Source: Microcoleus sp. CAWBG506 (GTDB lineage: Bacteria > Cyanobacteriota > Cyanobacteriia > Cyanobacteriales > Microcoleaceae). Taken from it: a stretch of 64,000 bases of DNA. This document shows, in pieces, positions 45,391-55,372 of this stretch. A program made the translations under genes and the position numbers. Positions within the stretch are counted from its first letter, which is position 1, and each line of letters begins with the position of its first letter. Under the pieces are notes generated by a model. The model did no database searches. It worked only from the letters and a program-made list of their open reading frames with translations, and had not been told where the DNA came from. The stretch is from assembly GCA_020883125.1 (NCBI GenBank), contig JAHREW010000025.1, forward strand, positions 1 through 64,000, in the 5' to 3' direction.

Positions 45391-48300
45391 ATGAAACTTC
45401 TCTATAGCTCGATCGCAACAAGTTTTACCCTGACATTACCAGATATCTCCCAGCCATTACTGCTTGGGGTAGCCAATTGTATCATTTCTTTGTGTTACTT
45501 TGCGATCGCCTCACTGATTAGCTTAGGTTTGTGGCGAAACCGCCAATTCGGCTTCGACACCTTCGCCACAGTCACAGCATTCATATTTTGGAGTTGTGGC
45601 TTCGGGCATAGCGGCCACGCAGCAGAACACTTAGGATTGCCACACTCCCCAGTTTGGCAAACGGTGTGCGATTGGATTACTGTAATGCCGGCGATCGCCT
45701 TTTTAAGCCTCTCCAACCGCTACAGCTTATTAGTAGGTTCCACCCAAATTCTGCAAGCAAAAAAAGACACTGAACAAGCCCTAAGTGAAACTACTCAGCG
45801 ATTTCAATCCATCTTCGATCAAGCTTTTCAATTAATAACGCTATTAGAACCAGACGGTACTCTAATCGAAGCTAATCAAACAGCCCTAGAATTTGGTGAT
45901 TACGAACCGTCAGATTTGCTGGGTCAGAAATTTTGGTATACACCTTGGTGGGCATCATCCTCAACAAACCAGCAACAACTAAAAACTAACATCAAACAAG
46001 TATCCGCAGGCAAATTTGTCCGAGAAGAATACGAAATCACCGGAGTCAATAACCAAGTGACAGTAATTGACCTGTCCTTGAAACCCCTATTAAATGAAGC
46101 TGGGGAAGTATTTCAAATCCTCGCCGAAGGTCGCGATATTACTCAAAGCAAACAAACCGAAGCTCAATTGCAGCAGCTAACCGCAGAACTAGAGCAGCGA
46201 GTGCATGAAAGAACCGAACAGATTCTGGAAACAAATACACAATTACAACAAGAAATTAGCGATCGCGCCGCAGTCGAACAACAGCTATTGCGGCTCAAAT
46301 CAATTTTAGAAGCAACCACAGACTGGGTAGGGATGGCAGACAGCGAAGGCCACAGTCTTTATCTCAACCGCGCCGCCAGAGAAATTTTGCACGTTGGCGT
46401 GGACTCGGATTTAGCCGGAGTCAGCATTTCCGCCCTGACATCGCCCAAAAGTATCGACACTATTATGAAAGTCGGCATACCCTCGGCAAGCCGAGACGGA
46501 GTGTGGAGTGGTGAGACAATTTGGCAGACTTTAGAAGGCCAAGAAATACCAGTTTCTCAAGTAATTATTGCTCACAAATCTGAGAATGGAGAAGTTGAAT
46601 TTTTGTCAACCATCGCCCGCAACATTACTAATCGCAAGCGCACGGAACAAGCCTTGCGACAAAACTTGCAAATGCTCGACCTTGCCAGCGATGCTTTGAT
46701 TATTCGAGAGCTAGATGGCACAATTAATTACTGGAATCAGGGAGCATCTCGCCTCTACGGCTGGACAAAAGAAGAAGCTTTGGGAAAGGTCACTCACAGC
46801 CTGTTTCACACAATCTTTCCCAAACAACCTTTAGCATCTATTTCGGCACAGCTAGAACAGCAGGATTATTGGGAAGGAGAACTGATTCATACTACCAATC
46901 ACAACACCAAAATTACCGTATTCAGCCGCTGGACTTTGCAGCGAGACGAACAGGGAAACCCCAAAGCAATTTTAGAAACCAACAACGACATTACAGAACG
47001 CAAGCTTGCCGAAATAGAAAACCAAAGATTGATTTCGCTCGTAGAAAGCAGCTCCGATTTTATCGGCGTGGCAGCGATAGATGGGCAGGCAATATACCTG
47101 AATGCCGCTGGCATGAAGCTAGTTGAACTTCAAAACATCGAACAAGTCAAAAGCAAAACCATGTTTGACTTTTTCGCATCAGAAGACACTAAGATACTCA
47201 GGGAAGAGATTCTGCCTGCTACGATGCGAGATGGCTTGTGGCAGGGAGAATTCCGGTTGAGAAACTTTCAAACCGGCGAAAACATTCCCATTGACTTTAC
47301 CCTGTTTACCGTCAAAGACCCAGAAACGGGCGAACCAGTCGGTTTAGCGACTGTGACGCGCGACATTAGCGATCGCAAGCGGGCAGAAGAAATGTTGCGC
47401 GATCGCGAAAGACTATTCCGAGCCATTTTTGACCAATCGTTCCAATTTATAGGTCTGCTAGAACCCGACGGCACGATGTTAGAAGTCAACCAAACAGCCC
47501 TCTCCGCCACTGATGTGGGGATTGAAGACATAGTAGGGAAGCCGTTTTGGGAAACCCCGTGGTGGGATATTTCCCCAGAAGTCAAGCAGCGAGTACGAGA
47601 AGCTGTCGCCAAAGCCGCCGGCGGCGAGGTAGTTCGCTACGAAGCCGAAGTCCTAGTTACCGGAGGTTTCGTCGCAACCATTGACTTCTCCCTCAAACCC
47701 ATCAAAGACGATACTGGCAAAGTTGTGTTGTTAATTCCAGAAGGCCGGGATCTGAGCGATCGCATTGCCCTAGAACGAGAACTAACCTTGCGTCAAGCCC
47801 GGTTTGATGCCTTTTTCGCCGCTTCACCAGCGGGAATGTTTATCACCGACGATCAACTACGCTTCGTGCAGTTCAACGAAAAACTCTCCGAACTCGGCGG
47901 CCAGCCAGTTTCAGCATACATTGGCAAAACCTTATGGGAAGTTGAACCAGCAATGGCATCGACCACCTTCCCTCTGTACCAGCAGGTTTTGAGTAGCAAC
48001 CAAGCCATTTTAAACATGGAACACTCCAATCCAACTACCGCACAGCCAGATGTGATGCGGGATTGGCTATCATCTTACTTTCCGCTACCGGGAGAAGATG
48101 GCAAGCCGATCGGGATTGGGGGTTTCATCTTGGAAGTTACCGATCGCAAAAATCTAGAACGAGAACTCGCCTTGCGTCAAGCCCGTTTTGACGCCTTTTT
48201 CGCAGCCGCCCCAGCCTCAATGTTTATCTTCGATGACCAACTGCGGTTCGTGCAAGTAAATGAAAAATTGGCCGAAACCACCGGGCCCTCAGTTGCCGAA

Positions 48301-50766
48301 CACCTCGGCAAGACGGTGAGGGAAGTTGTACCCGAAATGGTTCATACCCTAGAGCCAATGTTGCAGCAGGTTCTTGCCACCAACGAACCGTTTTTAAACA
48401 TAGAAGTTTCCGGCACAACCCTCAGTCAACCGGGCGTCATGCGGTATTGGCTAGCCTCTTACTTTCCTTTGCCAGGAAAAAACGGTAAGCCGATCGGTGT
48501 CGGCGGAGTAGCCGTAGAAATTACCGATCGCAAACAAGCAGAACAAGAACGCGATCGGTTTTTCACCCTTTCCCTAGACTTGCTGTGCATCGCCGATTTT
48601 GAAGGCAAATTCAAGCGCGTCAATCCCGCCTGGGCAACAACCCTCGGCTACACTTTAGAAGAACTACAAGAACAACCTTTTCTCAATTTTGTTCATCCAG
48701 ACGATCGCCAACATACCGCATCCGAAGCTAACAAAATAGCTCAGGGAGTCGAAACAATCGCTTTTGAAAATCGCTACCGCTGCAAAGACGGCTCCTACAA
48801 GTGGCTGTCGTGGAAATCACGACCTTTACCCGAAGAAAAGATCATGTATGCAGTGGCTCGCGACATTACCCAAAGCAAACAAGCAATTAGTCAATTACAA
48901 GAAACAACCACCCAGTTAGCCCGTTCCGAATCCGAATTTAGACAACAAACCAATCTCTTGCAACTGCTAATTGATAGCATTGGTGAAGGCGTAGTTGCAG
49001 CCGACACAAAAGGCAATTTTTTCCTGTTCAACCCCGCTGCCGAAAATATATTTGGCTTGGGTTCAACAGACACACTGCCCGACGAGTGGTCGGCAAAATA
49101 CGGTTTATTTTTGAGCGATGGAGTTACTCCCTATCCCACCGCCGACATACCTTTAACGCGGGCCATTCGAGGAGAAGTAGTTGACGACGCAGAGGTTTTC
49201 ACCAGGCACGCAGGCAAGCCAGAGGGTGTGTGGGTAAAAATTAACGCCCGGCCGCTCAAAGACGAAACAGGGGCGATCCAAGGTGGGGTAGTTGTCTGTC
49301 GCAACGTGACCGAGGAAAGAGCATCCCAGCAACGAATGCAGCAGTTAGCCGAGGCACAAGAAGGCTTGCTGCAAGAACTTAAAACGCGGCAAAATGCCCT
49401 CGATGAAGCTGCAATTGTCAGCGAAACAGACCTCAAAGGAATGATTACCTACGTCAACGAAAGATTCACTCAAGTATCTGGTTACAGCATGGGAGAACTG
49501 CTCAACCGCGACCACCGGATCGTCAATTCCGGCTATCATCCCAAATCATTTTTTCAAGAAATGTGGCTAACAATTTCTCGCGGCTTGGTGTGGAAAGGAG
49601 AAATCAAAAATATGTGCAAAAATGGCTCATTTTATTGGGTTGATTCGACGATCGCCCCGATTTTTGATACCAGCGGCCAAATCGTTAAATATATCGCCAT
49701 CCGCTTTGATATCACTGAACGCAAAGAGGCAGAAGAAGGATTAGAAAAATTTGCAGCAGAACGCAAAGCAGAAGCTGATTCGATGACACAGCAAGTCCTC
49801 AAATTATTGGGAGAAATCAAAGGCGCGGCTCAAGGTGATTTGACCGTTAGGGCTGAAGTTACTAACGATGTTTTAGGTGCGGTCGCCGACTCATTTAACT
49901 TCCTGATTGGTTCCCTCCGAAAAGTAGTAACTGGAATTCAAACTTTAGCAGAATTAGTAACATTTGCCACCGATGAATCAATTACAAACACCAGCGAACT
50001 TACCGAACAAGCTGAAATTCAAGCAGTCAAAATATCTGCGATTATGCGAGAAATCGATCGCATTGTCAACTCAATCCGTGACGTGCGAGATGTTTCGGTG
50101 CGTGCCGAAACAGTCGCCCAACAGTCTTCTCACACCGCTGAAGCCGGCGGTATGGCGGTCGATCGAGCCGTCGAAGGCATTAACGAACTCCGATTGACGA
50201 TCGCCTCAACCTCAAAAATGATGAAACGTTTAGGTGAGTCTTCCCAACAAATCGGCAAAATTGTGACATCTATTTCGCAACTTGCTTCCCAAACTAATTT
50301 GCTAGCCCTCAATGCTACCATTGAAGCCGCGCGGGCGGGGGAACAAGGTTTAGGTTTTGCAGTTGTAGCCGAAGAAGTGCGAAAATTAGCAGAAAGATCC
50401 GCCGGTGCTACAGAAGAAATATCGGAAATTGTCGGTACAATTCAAGAAGAAATAAGTCGTGTAATGAAGGCAATGGAATCAGGAACACTGGAAGTAGTGG
50501 AAGGTACTAAACTCGCCAGCGAAGCCAAAACTCACCTGAATGCCATCATCGAAGTTAGCCGGGAAATGAACGCTTTGGTGCAAAATATTACTCGCGCCTC
50601 AGCCAAACAAACTATTTCGGCTGAAGAGATTTCTAACAGTATGCAGCAAGTGAATGAGATTGCGAATACAACTGCTCAAAAAGGTTCGGATGTTAAAGCA
50701 TCTTTGGACGATCTGTCTGGTTCTGTTTCTAAATTGCAAAAGTCAGTGGCGAATTTTAGGAGTTAG
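45391..50766 (+). CDS. Methyl-accepting chemotaxis protein with ethylene-receptor-like membrane domain and ten PAS domains
   Basis: 1791 residues from ATG 45391 (a TTG at 45370 is possible). The N-terminus has three membrane helices (about 20-48, 57-72, 90-115) that align without gaps to the ethylene-binding domain of ETR1 as I remember it: Tyr36, Cys69 and His73 match ETR1 Tyr32, Cys65 and His69, but Asn29 stands where ETR1 has Asp25. After it come ten PAS domains (first at about 137). PAS1 and PAS5 resemble each other, as do PAS6 and PAS7. A coiled coil, a HAMP-like region ([19 protein letters not shown]) and a C-terminal MCP signalling domain with [18 protein letters not shown] follow. It should signal to the CheA encoded next. 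Confidence 0.9.
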   Translation: MKLLYSSIATSFTLTLPDISQPLLLGVANCIISLCYFAIASLISLGLWRNRQFGFDTFATVTAFIFWSCGFGHSGHAAEHLGLPHSPVWQTVCDWITVMPAIAFLSLSNRYSLLVGSTQILQAKKDTEQALSETTQRFQSIFDQAFQLITLLEPDGTLIEANQTALEFGDYEPSDLLGQKFWYTPWWASSSTNQQQLKTNIKQVSAGKFVREEYEITGVNNQVTVIDLSLKPLLNEAGEVFQILAEGRDITQSKQTEAQLQQLTAELEQRVHERTEQILETNTQLQQEISDRAAVEQQLLRLKSILEATTDWVGMADSEGHSLYLNRAAREILHVGVDSDLAGVSISALTSPKSIDTIMKVGIPSASRDGVWSGETIWQTLEGQEIPVSQVIIAHKSENGEVEFLSTIARNITNRKRTEQALRQNLQMLDLASDALIIRELDGTINYWNQGASRLYGWTKEEALGKVTHSLFHTIFPKQPLASISAQLEQQDYWEGELIHTTNHNTKITVFSRWTLQRDEQGNPKAILETNNDITERKLAEIENQRLISLVESSSDFIGVAAIDGQAIYLNAAGMKLVELQNIEQVKSKTMFDFFASEDTKILREEILPATMRDGLWQGEFRLRNFQTGENIPIDFTLFTVKDPETGEPVGLATVTRDISDRKRAEEMLRDRERLFRAIFDQSFQFIGLLEPDGTMLEVNQTALSATDVGIEDIVGKPFWETPWWDISPEVKQRVREAVAKAAGGEVVRYEAEVLVTGGFVATIDFSLKPIKDDTGKVVLLIPEGRDLSDRIALERELTLRQARFDAFFAASPAGMFITDDQLRFVQFNEKLSELGGQPVSAYIGKTLWEVEPAMASTTFPLYQQVLSSNQAILNMEHSNPTTAQPDVMRDWLSSYFPLPGEDGKPIGIGGFILEVTDRKNLERELALRQARFDAFFAAAPASMFIFDDQLRFVQVNEKLAETTGPSVAEHLGKTVREVVPEMVHTLEPMLQQVLATNEPFLNIEVSGTTLSQPGVMRYWLASYFPLPGKNGKPIGVGGVAVEITDRKQAEQERDRFFTLSLDLLCIADFEGKFKRVNPAWATTLGYTLEELQEQPFLNFVHPDDRQHTASEANKIAQGVETIAFENRYRCKDGSYKWLSWKSRPLPEEKIMYAVARDITQSKQAISQLQETTTQLARSESEFRQQTNLLQLLIDSIGEGVVAADTKGNFFLFNPAAENIFGLGSTDTLPDEWSAKYGLFLSDGVTPYPTADIPLTRAIRGEVVDDAEVFTRHAGKPEGVWVKINARPLKDETGAIQGGVVVCRNVTEERASQQRMQQLAEAQEGLLQELKTRQNALDEAAIVSETDLKGMITYVNERFTQVSGYSMGELLNRDHRIVNSGYHPKSFFQEMWLTISRGLVWKGEIKNMCKNGSFYWVDSTIAPIFDTSGQIVKYIAIRFDITERKEAEEGLEKFAAERKAEADSMTQQVLKLLGEIKGAAQGDLTVRAEVTNDVLGAVADSFNFLIGSLRKVVTGIQTLAELVTFATDESITNTSELTEQAEIQAVKISAIMREIDRIVNSIRDVRDVSVRAETVAQQSSHTAEAGGMAVDRAVEGINELRLTIASTSKMMKRLGESSQQIGKIVTSISQLASQTNLLALNATIEAARAGEQGLGFAVVAEEVRKLAERSAGATEEISEIVGTIQEEISRVMKAMESGTLEVVEGTKLASEAKTHLNAIIEVSREMNALVQNITRASAKQTISAEEISNSMQQVNEIANTTAQKGSDVKASLDDLSGSVSKLQKSVANFRS

Positions 50767-50854
50767 TCATTGGTCATTAGTCATTGGTCATTCAGCAAAA
50801 ATAAGGAGGAAGTTGTTAGTTGTTACACGAAATTAGGTTAAATCGCACAATTCC

Positions 50855-51134
50855 TGTAGGGGCGGGTTCATCAATAATCTTTAATTCCCACCGACAATCT
50901 ACATAAACCCGCCCCGTCTAAACGCAAAAAGTGCGATCGCATTTCTGTCATTGAGGCGAGAAACCGGGTTTCTGAGAAAGTTTTGGATTGAGTACGAGAA
51001 ATCTAGGAATAAACCCGGTTTCTGAGATTATTTGAGGCGAGAAACCGGGTTTATCAGAAAGTTTTGGGTTGAGTGGGGGCGGGTTTATGTAGATTGTCGG
51101 TGGGAGTGATAAATTAGGGTGAACCCGCCCCTAC
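50855..51134. repeat. Palindromic dispersed repeat, family A (copy 3), with another repeat nested in it
   Basis: The ends are TGTAGGGGCGGGTTC and GAACCCGCCCCTAC, as in copies 1 and 2, but the middle is interrupted at about 50950-51065 by two inverse blocks, GAGAAACCGGGTTTCTGAGA and AAACCCGGTTTCTGAGA. This second family also occurs alone at 57380-57500. The gap 50767-51246 otherwise holds TCATTGGTCATTAG and CAACTGTCCACTG tandem motifs next to the CheA start and no gene. Confidence 0.78.
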
Positions 51135-51246
51135 TAAGGAATGAAATTTAATAACTTAACCATCTCCTAATCCGTTAAGCATAAATGGTTAAATTCCCAT
51201 ACTATGCAACTGTCAACTGTCCACTGTCAACTGTCCACTGTTATAT

Positions 51247-54051
51247 ATGAATGATAACGATTTAAACGAATTAATAGATGCTTTCACCGCAGAAACCCAA
51301 GAATTTCTCCAATCAATGGAGACCAACTTATTGGGGATGGCAACTTCTGATTTAAAAGAGCGACAAGCCGCGGTTAAAGAATTGTTTCGGGCGGCTCACT
51401 CCATCAAAGGTGCTGGTTCGATGTTGGGGTTTCAAAACGTGTCTGCCGCAGCTCACACTCTGGAGGATTGTTTTGTCATTTTTCGCGATCGCACAGACTT
51501 GTCGGCCCTGGAACCGGCAACTGTGACTGTTTTGCTACAAGGTGTGGATGCTCTCAAAAAGATTACTACCGAATCAATTCACCACTCCGATGTCAGCAGT
51601 CCCGATCAAACAGAAAACTTGGAGATAATCGCCCAAATTCAACTTCAGTTCGAGCATCTATACGGTAGGCCAGAACCACCGCCAGTTCCGGTAATCACCA
51701 AATCGCCGGCCTCAGAAACCCTGAAATTGATTTTTGAACACGAATTACCACCAGTCTTAAATCGCCTAGAAACCGAACTTTCCCAAGCTTCAGAGGCTGA
51801 TTTAGCAACCAGCGTCACCGCACTCAACCAGGTTTATTACCAACTCTCCGGTTTAGCTGGAATGTTGCAATTGCCAGAGTTTGGGAAAGTTGCCGAACCC
51901 CTCAGAGATTTGATCGACTCAAAGGATTTAACACTAGAACAGTTGCAATCCCAGGGTTGGGAGATTGCTCAAAACCTACAAACCGCACGAGGGCAAATAT
52001 TAGCAGGAAAGGCGATCGACCCCCCCAAAATCTCCCCCGCCACTCAGGAAGAAAGCCAACCAGAACCCAAAACCAAGGACACCCACGCACCATCCACCGC
52101 CCCTAAACAATCCCCAGTCCCCAACCCAGGGCGCCCCACAATCCGAGTAGACTTAGAACGCTTAACAGAATTAGTCAATCTAGTCGGGGAATTAGTCATC
52201 AACCGTACCAACTTAGAACTACAAGAATCCGAACTCCGCAGCGAAGTCAAGCGCATCCGTCGCAGTATTATCGACTTGAACCAATTCGGCGGCCAGTTGC
52301 GAGAAGAATATGACAGGATGAGCTTTGGAGACTGGAAAAGTGCCCATGACAACCTAGGAATCGGAAAATTTGCAGAACTCAACCAAGAAATTCCCACCAT
52401 TACTAACGGCCAATCCTCTAAGCCCCATTCTCACTTTGATGTCTTAGAGATGGATCAATACACAGAGTTCCACTCTACAGCCTCTGAAGTTATCGAAACC
52501 ACCGAAGCAATTGCTCAATCTGCCACCAAATTAGACTCCTTATCCATGAGATTCGAGCGCAGTATCGACCAACTGCGCCGCATCACCGAACAACTACGCA
52601 GCCGCGTCATGCAGTTGCGAGTCGTCAGTTTCAGTCGCGCCGTCGATCATTTGCCAAGAGCACTCAGGGATATGTGTCTCACCTATGATAAAGATGTCAA
52701 CCTGCTGCTGTTAGGACGCGATACCAAAATTGACGAAAGTTTGCTAGATGCTTTGCGCGACCCCTTGGTACATCTAGTGAGAAATGCTTTCGATCACGGC
52801 ATCGAAATGCCAGAAATTCGGCAGCAAATGGGCAAGCCAGCCAGCGGTCAAATTGAAATAGAAGCCCGACACCAAGGCGGCCAAACTATTATCACTGTCG
52901 CTGATGATGGTAAGGGCATTGATCCGGAAATCATTCGTCGCAAAATTGTGAAAAAGGGTTTGGCGACGGAGGAACAAGCCCAAGATTTTTCCATTGCGGA
53001 ACTCTACGACTTTCTATTTTGGCCTGGTTTTAGCACAGTCGAAGAAGTGAGCAATCTTTCCGGGCGGGGAGTCGGACTCGACGTGGTGCGAACGAATTTG
53101 CGGACTGTGCGGGGAACTGTAAAGGTAGATTCTCGCCTCGGAAAAGGTACGAGTTTTATCATCAAGCTGCCGCTGTTGCTGTCGATTACTGATGCTTTGA
53201 TGGTGAAGACCGATCGCAATAAAATAGCAGTGCCCCTCGATGCAGTCGAGGAAATTCTCCATATTAAAGCCTCGGAAATACACACCGCTGGAAATCAGCC
53301 GATGCTGTGGTGGCGGGAGGAATTTATTCGTTTAGTGCGACTCCAAGATTTGCTGGAATACAGCGTTTTGGGGCCTGATGCCCCCTCTCCTGACCCTTTG
53401 ACCCAAGACCACATTCCGGTGCTGGTTTTGGCTTCTAGCGAAGGAATGCTGGGGGTGGCCGTGGAACGGCTAATTGGCCAGCAGGAAATTGTGGTAAAAC
53501 CTTTGCCATCGCCTCTGTCTAAGCCTCGCGGAGTTTTGGGGAGTACGATTTTGGGGGATGGCAAAGTTGTAACTATTTTGGATGTGGATGATTTGGTGGG
53601 TCAACCTTTGGCAAATAGTTCGATCGCGCCTGTGTCTGGTAAAGTACCACATTTGGCACCAACTTCGAGTCAGGCACCGCAGATTTTGGTGGTGGACGAC
53701 TCTTATACTATTCGTCAATTACTTTCTCTGATGCTGACTAGGGCTCGCTACCGGGTAGTGCAGGCGAAGGACGGTTTGGACGCCATCGAAAAGTTGCAAA
53801 ACGGTCTCGATTGCAGTTTAGCGATTTTGGATATTGAAATGCCCCGGATGGATGGATTTGAGTTATTGCGATCGATGCGATCGACCCAACGTTTTGCTAA
53901 AATTCCCGTAGCCATGCTCACCTCCCGTAGCGGTGAAAAACACCGCCAAATGGCAATGGAATTAGGGGCAAATCAATATTTCACCAAACCTTATAGCGAA
54001 GCCCTACTGTTAGAAGCCATCCCCAAACTAATCAAACATCAAACAATATGA
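51247..54051 (+). CDS. Chemotaxis histidine kinase CheA with receiver domain
   Basis: 934 residues. Hpt domain about 1-125 with the phosphorylated His51 in RAAHSIKGAGS. About 155-255 is an Hpt-like helical stretch without the motif. The dimer domain starts at IRVDLERLTELVNLVGELV. The ATPase has HLVRNAFDHGIE, ADDGKGIDP, GRGVGLDVV and GKGTSFIIKLP. The CheW-like domain follows, then a C-terminal receiver (about 815-930) with VVDDSYTIRQ and AILDIEMPRMDGFE. It autophosphorylates under control of the receptor and CheW and passes phosphate to the CheY-like protein and its own receiver. The start is ATG. Confidence 0.94.
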   Translation: MNDNDLNELIDAFTAETQEFLQSMETNLLGMATSDLKERQAAVKELFRAAHSIKGAGSMLGFQNVSAAAHTLEDCFVIFRDRTDLSALEPATVTVLLQGVDALKKITTESIHHSDVSSPDQTENLEIIAQIQLQFEHLYGRPEPPPVPVITKSPASETLKLIFEHELPPVLNRLETELSQASEADLATSVTALNQVYYQLSGLAGMLQLPEFGKVAEPLRDLIDSKDLTLEQLQSQGWEIAQNLQTARGQILAGKAIDPPKISPATQEESQPEPKTKDTHAPSTAPKQSPVPNPGRPTIRVDLERLTELVNLVGELVINRTNLELQESELRSEVKRIRRSIIDLNQFGGQLREEYDRMSFGDWKSAHDNLGIGKFAELNQEIPTITNGQSSKPHSHFDVLEMDQYTEFHSTASEVIETTEAIAQSATKLDSLSMRFERSIDQLRRITEQLRSRVMQLRVVSFSRAVDHLPRALRDMCLTYDKDVNLLLLGRDTKIDESLLDALRDPLVHLVRNAFDHGIEMPEIRQQMGKPASGQIEIEARHQGGQTIITVADDGKGIDPEIIRRKIVKKGLATEEQAQDFSIAELYDFLFWPGFSTVEEVSNLSGRGVGLDVVRTNLRTVRGTVKVDSRLGKGTSFIIKLPLLLSITDALMVKTDRNKIAVPLDAVEEILHIKASEIHTAGNQPMLWWREEFIRLVRLQDLLEYSVLGPDAPSPDPLTQDHIPVLVLASSEGMLGVAVERLIGQQEIVVKPLPSPLSKPRGVLGSTILGDGKVVTILDVDDLVGQPLANSSIAPVSGKVPHLAPTSSQAPQILVVDDSYTIRQLLSLMLTRARYRVVQAKDGLDAIEKLQNGLDCSLAILDIEMPRMDGFELLRSMRSTQRFAKIPVAMLTSRSGEKHRQMAMELGANQYFTKPYSEALLLEAIPKLIKHQTI

Positions 54052-54055
54052 TTAA

Positions 54056-54175
54056 CGAACCGCGAAGACACAAAGAGCGCGAAGAAAGAACAGCATTTTC
54101 TTCCTTCCCCCTTGGGGAGTAGAGGGTGGCAGGGGGGTTCTTCCTTCGCGTCATGAGCGCCTTCGCGGTTCAATA
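54056..54175. repeat. Palindromic repeat between cheA and cheW2
   Basis: AACCGCGAAGACACAAAGAG on the left and CGCCTTCGCGGTTC on the right are inverse ends, with a CCCCCTTGGGG...GGGGGG hairpin and heptamer scraps in the middle. A truncated ACCGCGAAGGCGCGAAG copy lies at 22271. Confidence 0.65.
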
Positions 54176-54202
54176 ATCTTCAATCCAAAATCAAAAAGCG
54201 AC

Positions 54203-54679
54203 ATGACTCACGCCAACTACAATCGCCGCTTCCGCAAGCAGAAACAAACAAATGCCAGATCCCCGGTTCGCAAATTAGTTTCCTTTGACCTAGGCAGCGT
54301 TTATTATGCTGTTCCGATTGAACGGGTACAGCGGGTTGTCAAAGACTTTAATCCCTACGGTTTTTTAGATAGTGGTAATAGTTTAGTCAGGCATCAGGAA
54401 GAACTAATTACGCTAATTGATTTATCGAAAATATTTAAATCCACTAAAAGTATGGCTGACTGCAACTACCTAATTGTTTGCACTTTCAATCAAGGCGATC
54501 GCTTGGGAATCCCCATTCCTGATATGCCTAAAATTTTAGAAATTTCCGAAGCTGCTTTTTGCGAAATTCCCCTATTTTACCGCCAACAGCAACTACCTGC
54601 GGCTGTAGAAAAGTTAATTAGCGCACCGGATGGTTCCGAAGTCTTTTATTTAAATTTGGATTTATTTAGTTCAATTTAG
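54203..54679 (+). CDS. CheW-like protein, second copy
   Basis: 158 residues. After a basic N-terminus (about 1-25) a CheW fold begins at VSFDLGSVYYAVPIERVQRVV, with LVRHQEELITLIDLSKIF. It is shorter and more diverged than the first CheW of the operon. It ends the operon and may adapt another receptor or tune the kinase. The start is ATG. Confidence 0.85.
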   Translation: MTHANYNRRFRKQKQTNARSPVRKLVSFDLGSVYYAVPIERVQRVVKDFNPYGFLDSGNSLVRHQEELITLIDLSKIFKSTKSMADCNYLIVCTFNQGDRLGIPIPDMPKILEISEAAFCEIPLFYRQQQLPAAVEKLISAPDGSEVFYLNLDLFSSI

Positions 54680-54723
54680 CTCAATTATAACATAGAATAT
54701 AAATGGTATTTTGTCAACGATAT

Positions 54724-55344
54724 ATGAAAAAAAATACAATGAAAAAAATTACAATATTGTCGATCGCCCTACTGATGTTTGCAGCAATTCCAGAATTATC
54801 TCATGTGGGACTGGGGCTAAGTGCGATCGCCCAACCAAAAGCCCCCCAACCACCCAAAAAAGACGACCCCAAAAACCTCGGCTACGTCTCCCCTGAATTT
54901 GCCGAAAAGATCTCCCAACAGGAAATTGAGCAAATCAACGCCAACGTCGAAACTCTGCTGCTAACTCAAAGCTGCATCCGCTGCGACCTCCGAGGTATAA
55001 AATTAGTTAACCTCACCTTAAAAAACCCGATCGTTACCGGAGCAGACTTATCAGACGCCAACCTCAGCGGAGGTACTTTCGAGATAGCAGATTTTGTCAA
55101 CACGAACCTAGCACGCACCGACTTAAGCGGCTCAGTTTTAATAGGAGCCAGAATCAGCAATACTAATTTCAGGAAAGCTAATTTAACAAATACGAATTTA
55201 GACGGTGCAGACTTGCGCTTTGCTGACTTGAGAGATGCCAATCTTTCTAATACGAATCTCCGCAATTCTAACATGGATGGTGCTAGTCTCGATCGAGCAA
55301 GTATGGGAGGCACAACCATGCCCGATGGTCGGAAAAATCAATAA
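54724..55344 (+). CDS. Exported pentapeptide-repeat protein
   Basis: 206 residues from ATG 54724; ATG 54703 and ATG 54739 are also open, and 54739 would begin right at MKKITILSIALLMFAA, a signal peptide. After the signal and a Pro-rich linker, a short domain has QSCIRCDL, and then about 20 pentapeptides of the A(D/N)LXX type (TNLARTDLSGSVLIGARIS, TNLDGADLRFADLRDANLS) form a right-handed beta-helix. Cyanobacteria have many such proteins; their roles are mostly unknown. Confidence 0.85.
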   Translation: MKKNTMKKITILSIALLMFAAIPELSHVGLGLSAIAQPKAPQPPKKDDPKNLGYVSPEFAEKISQQEIEQINANVETLLLTQSCIRCDLRGIKLVNLTLKNPIVTGADLSDANLSGGTFEIADFVNTNLARTDLSGSVLIGARISNTNFRKANLTNTNLDGADLRFADLRDANLSNTNLRNSNMDGASLDRASMGGTTMPDGRKNQ

Positions 55345-55372
55345 TATTAAATTCATCATTCCTGACTGCTAA

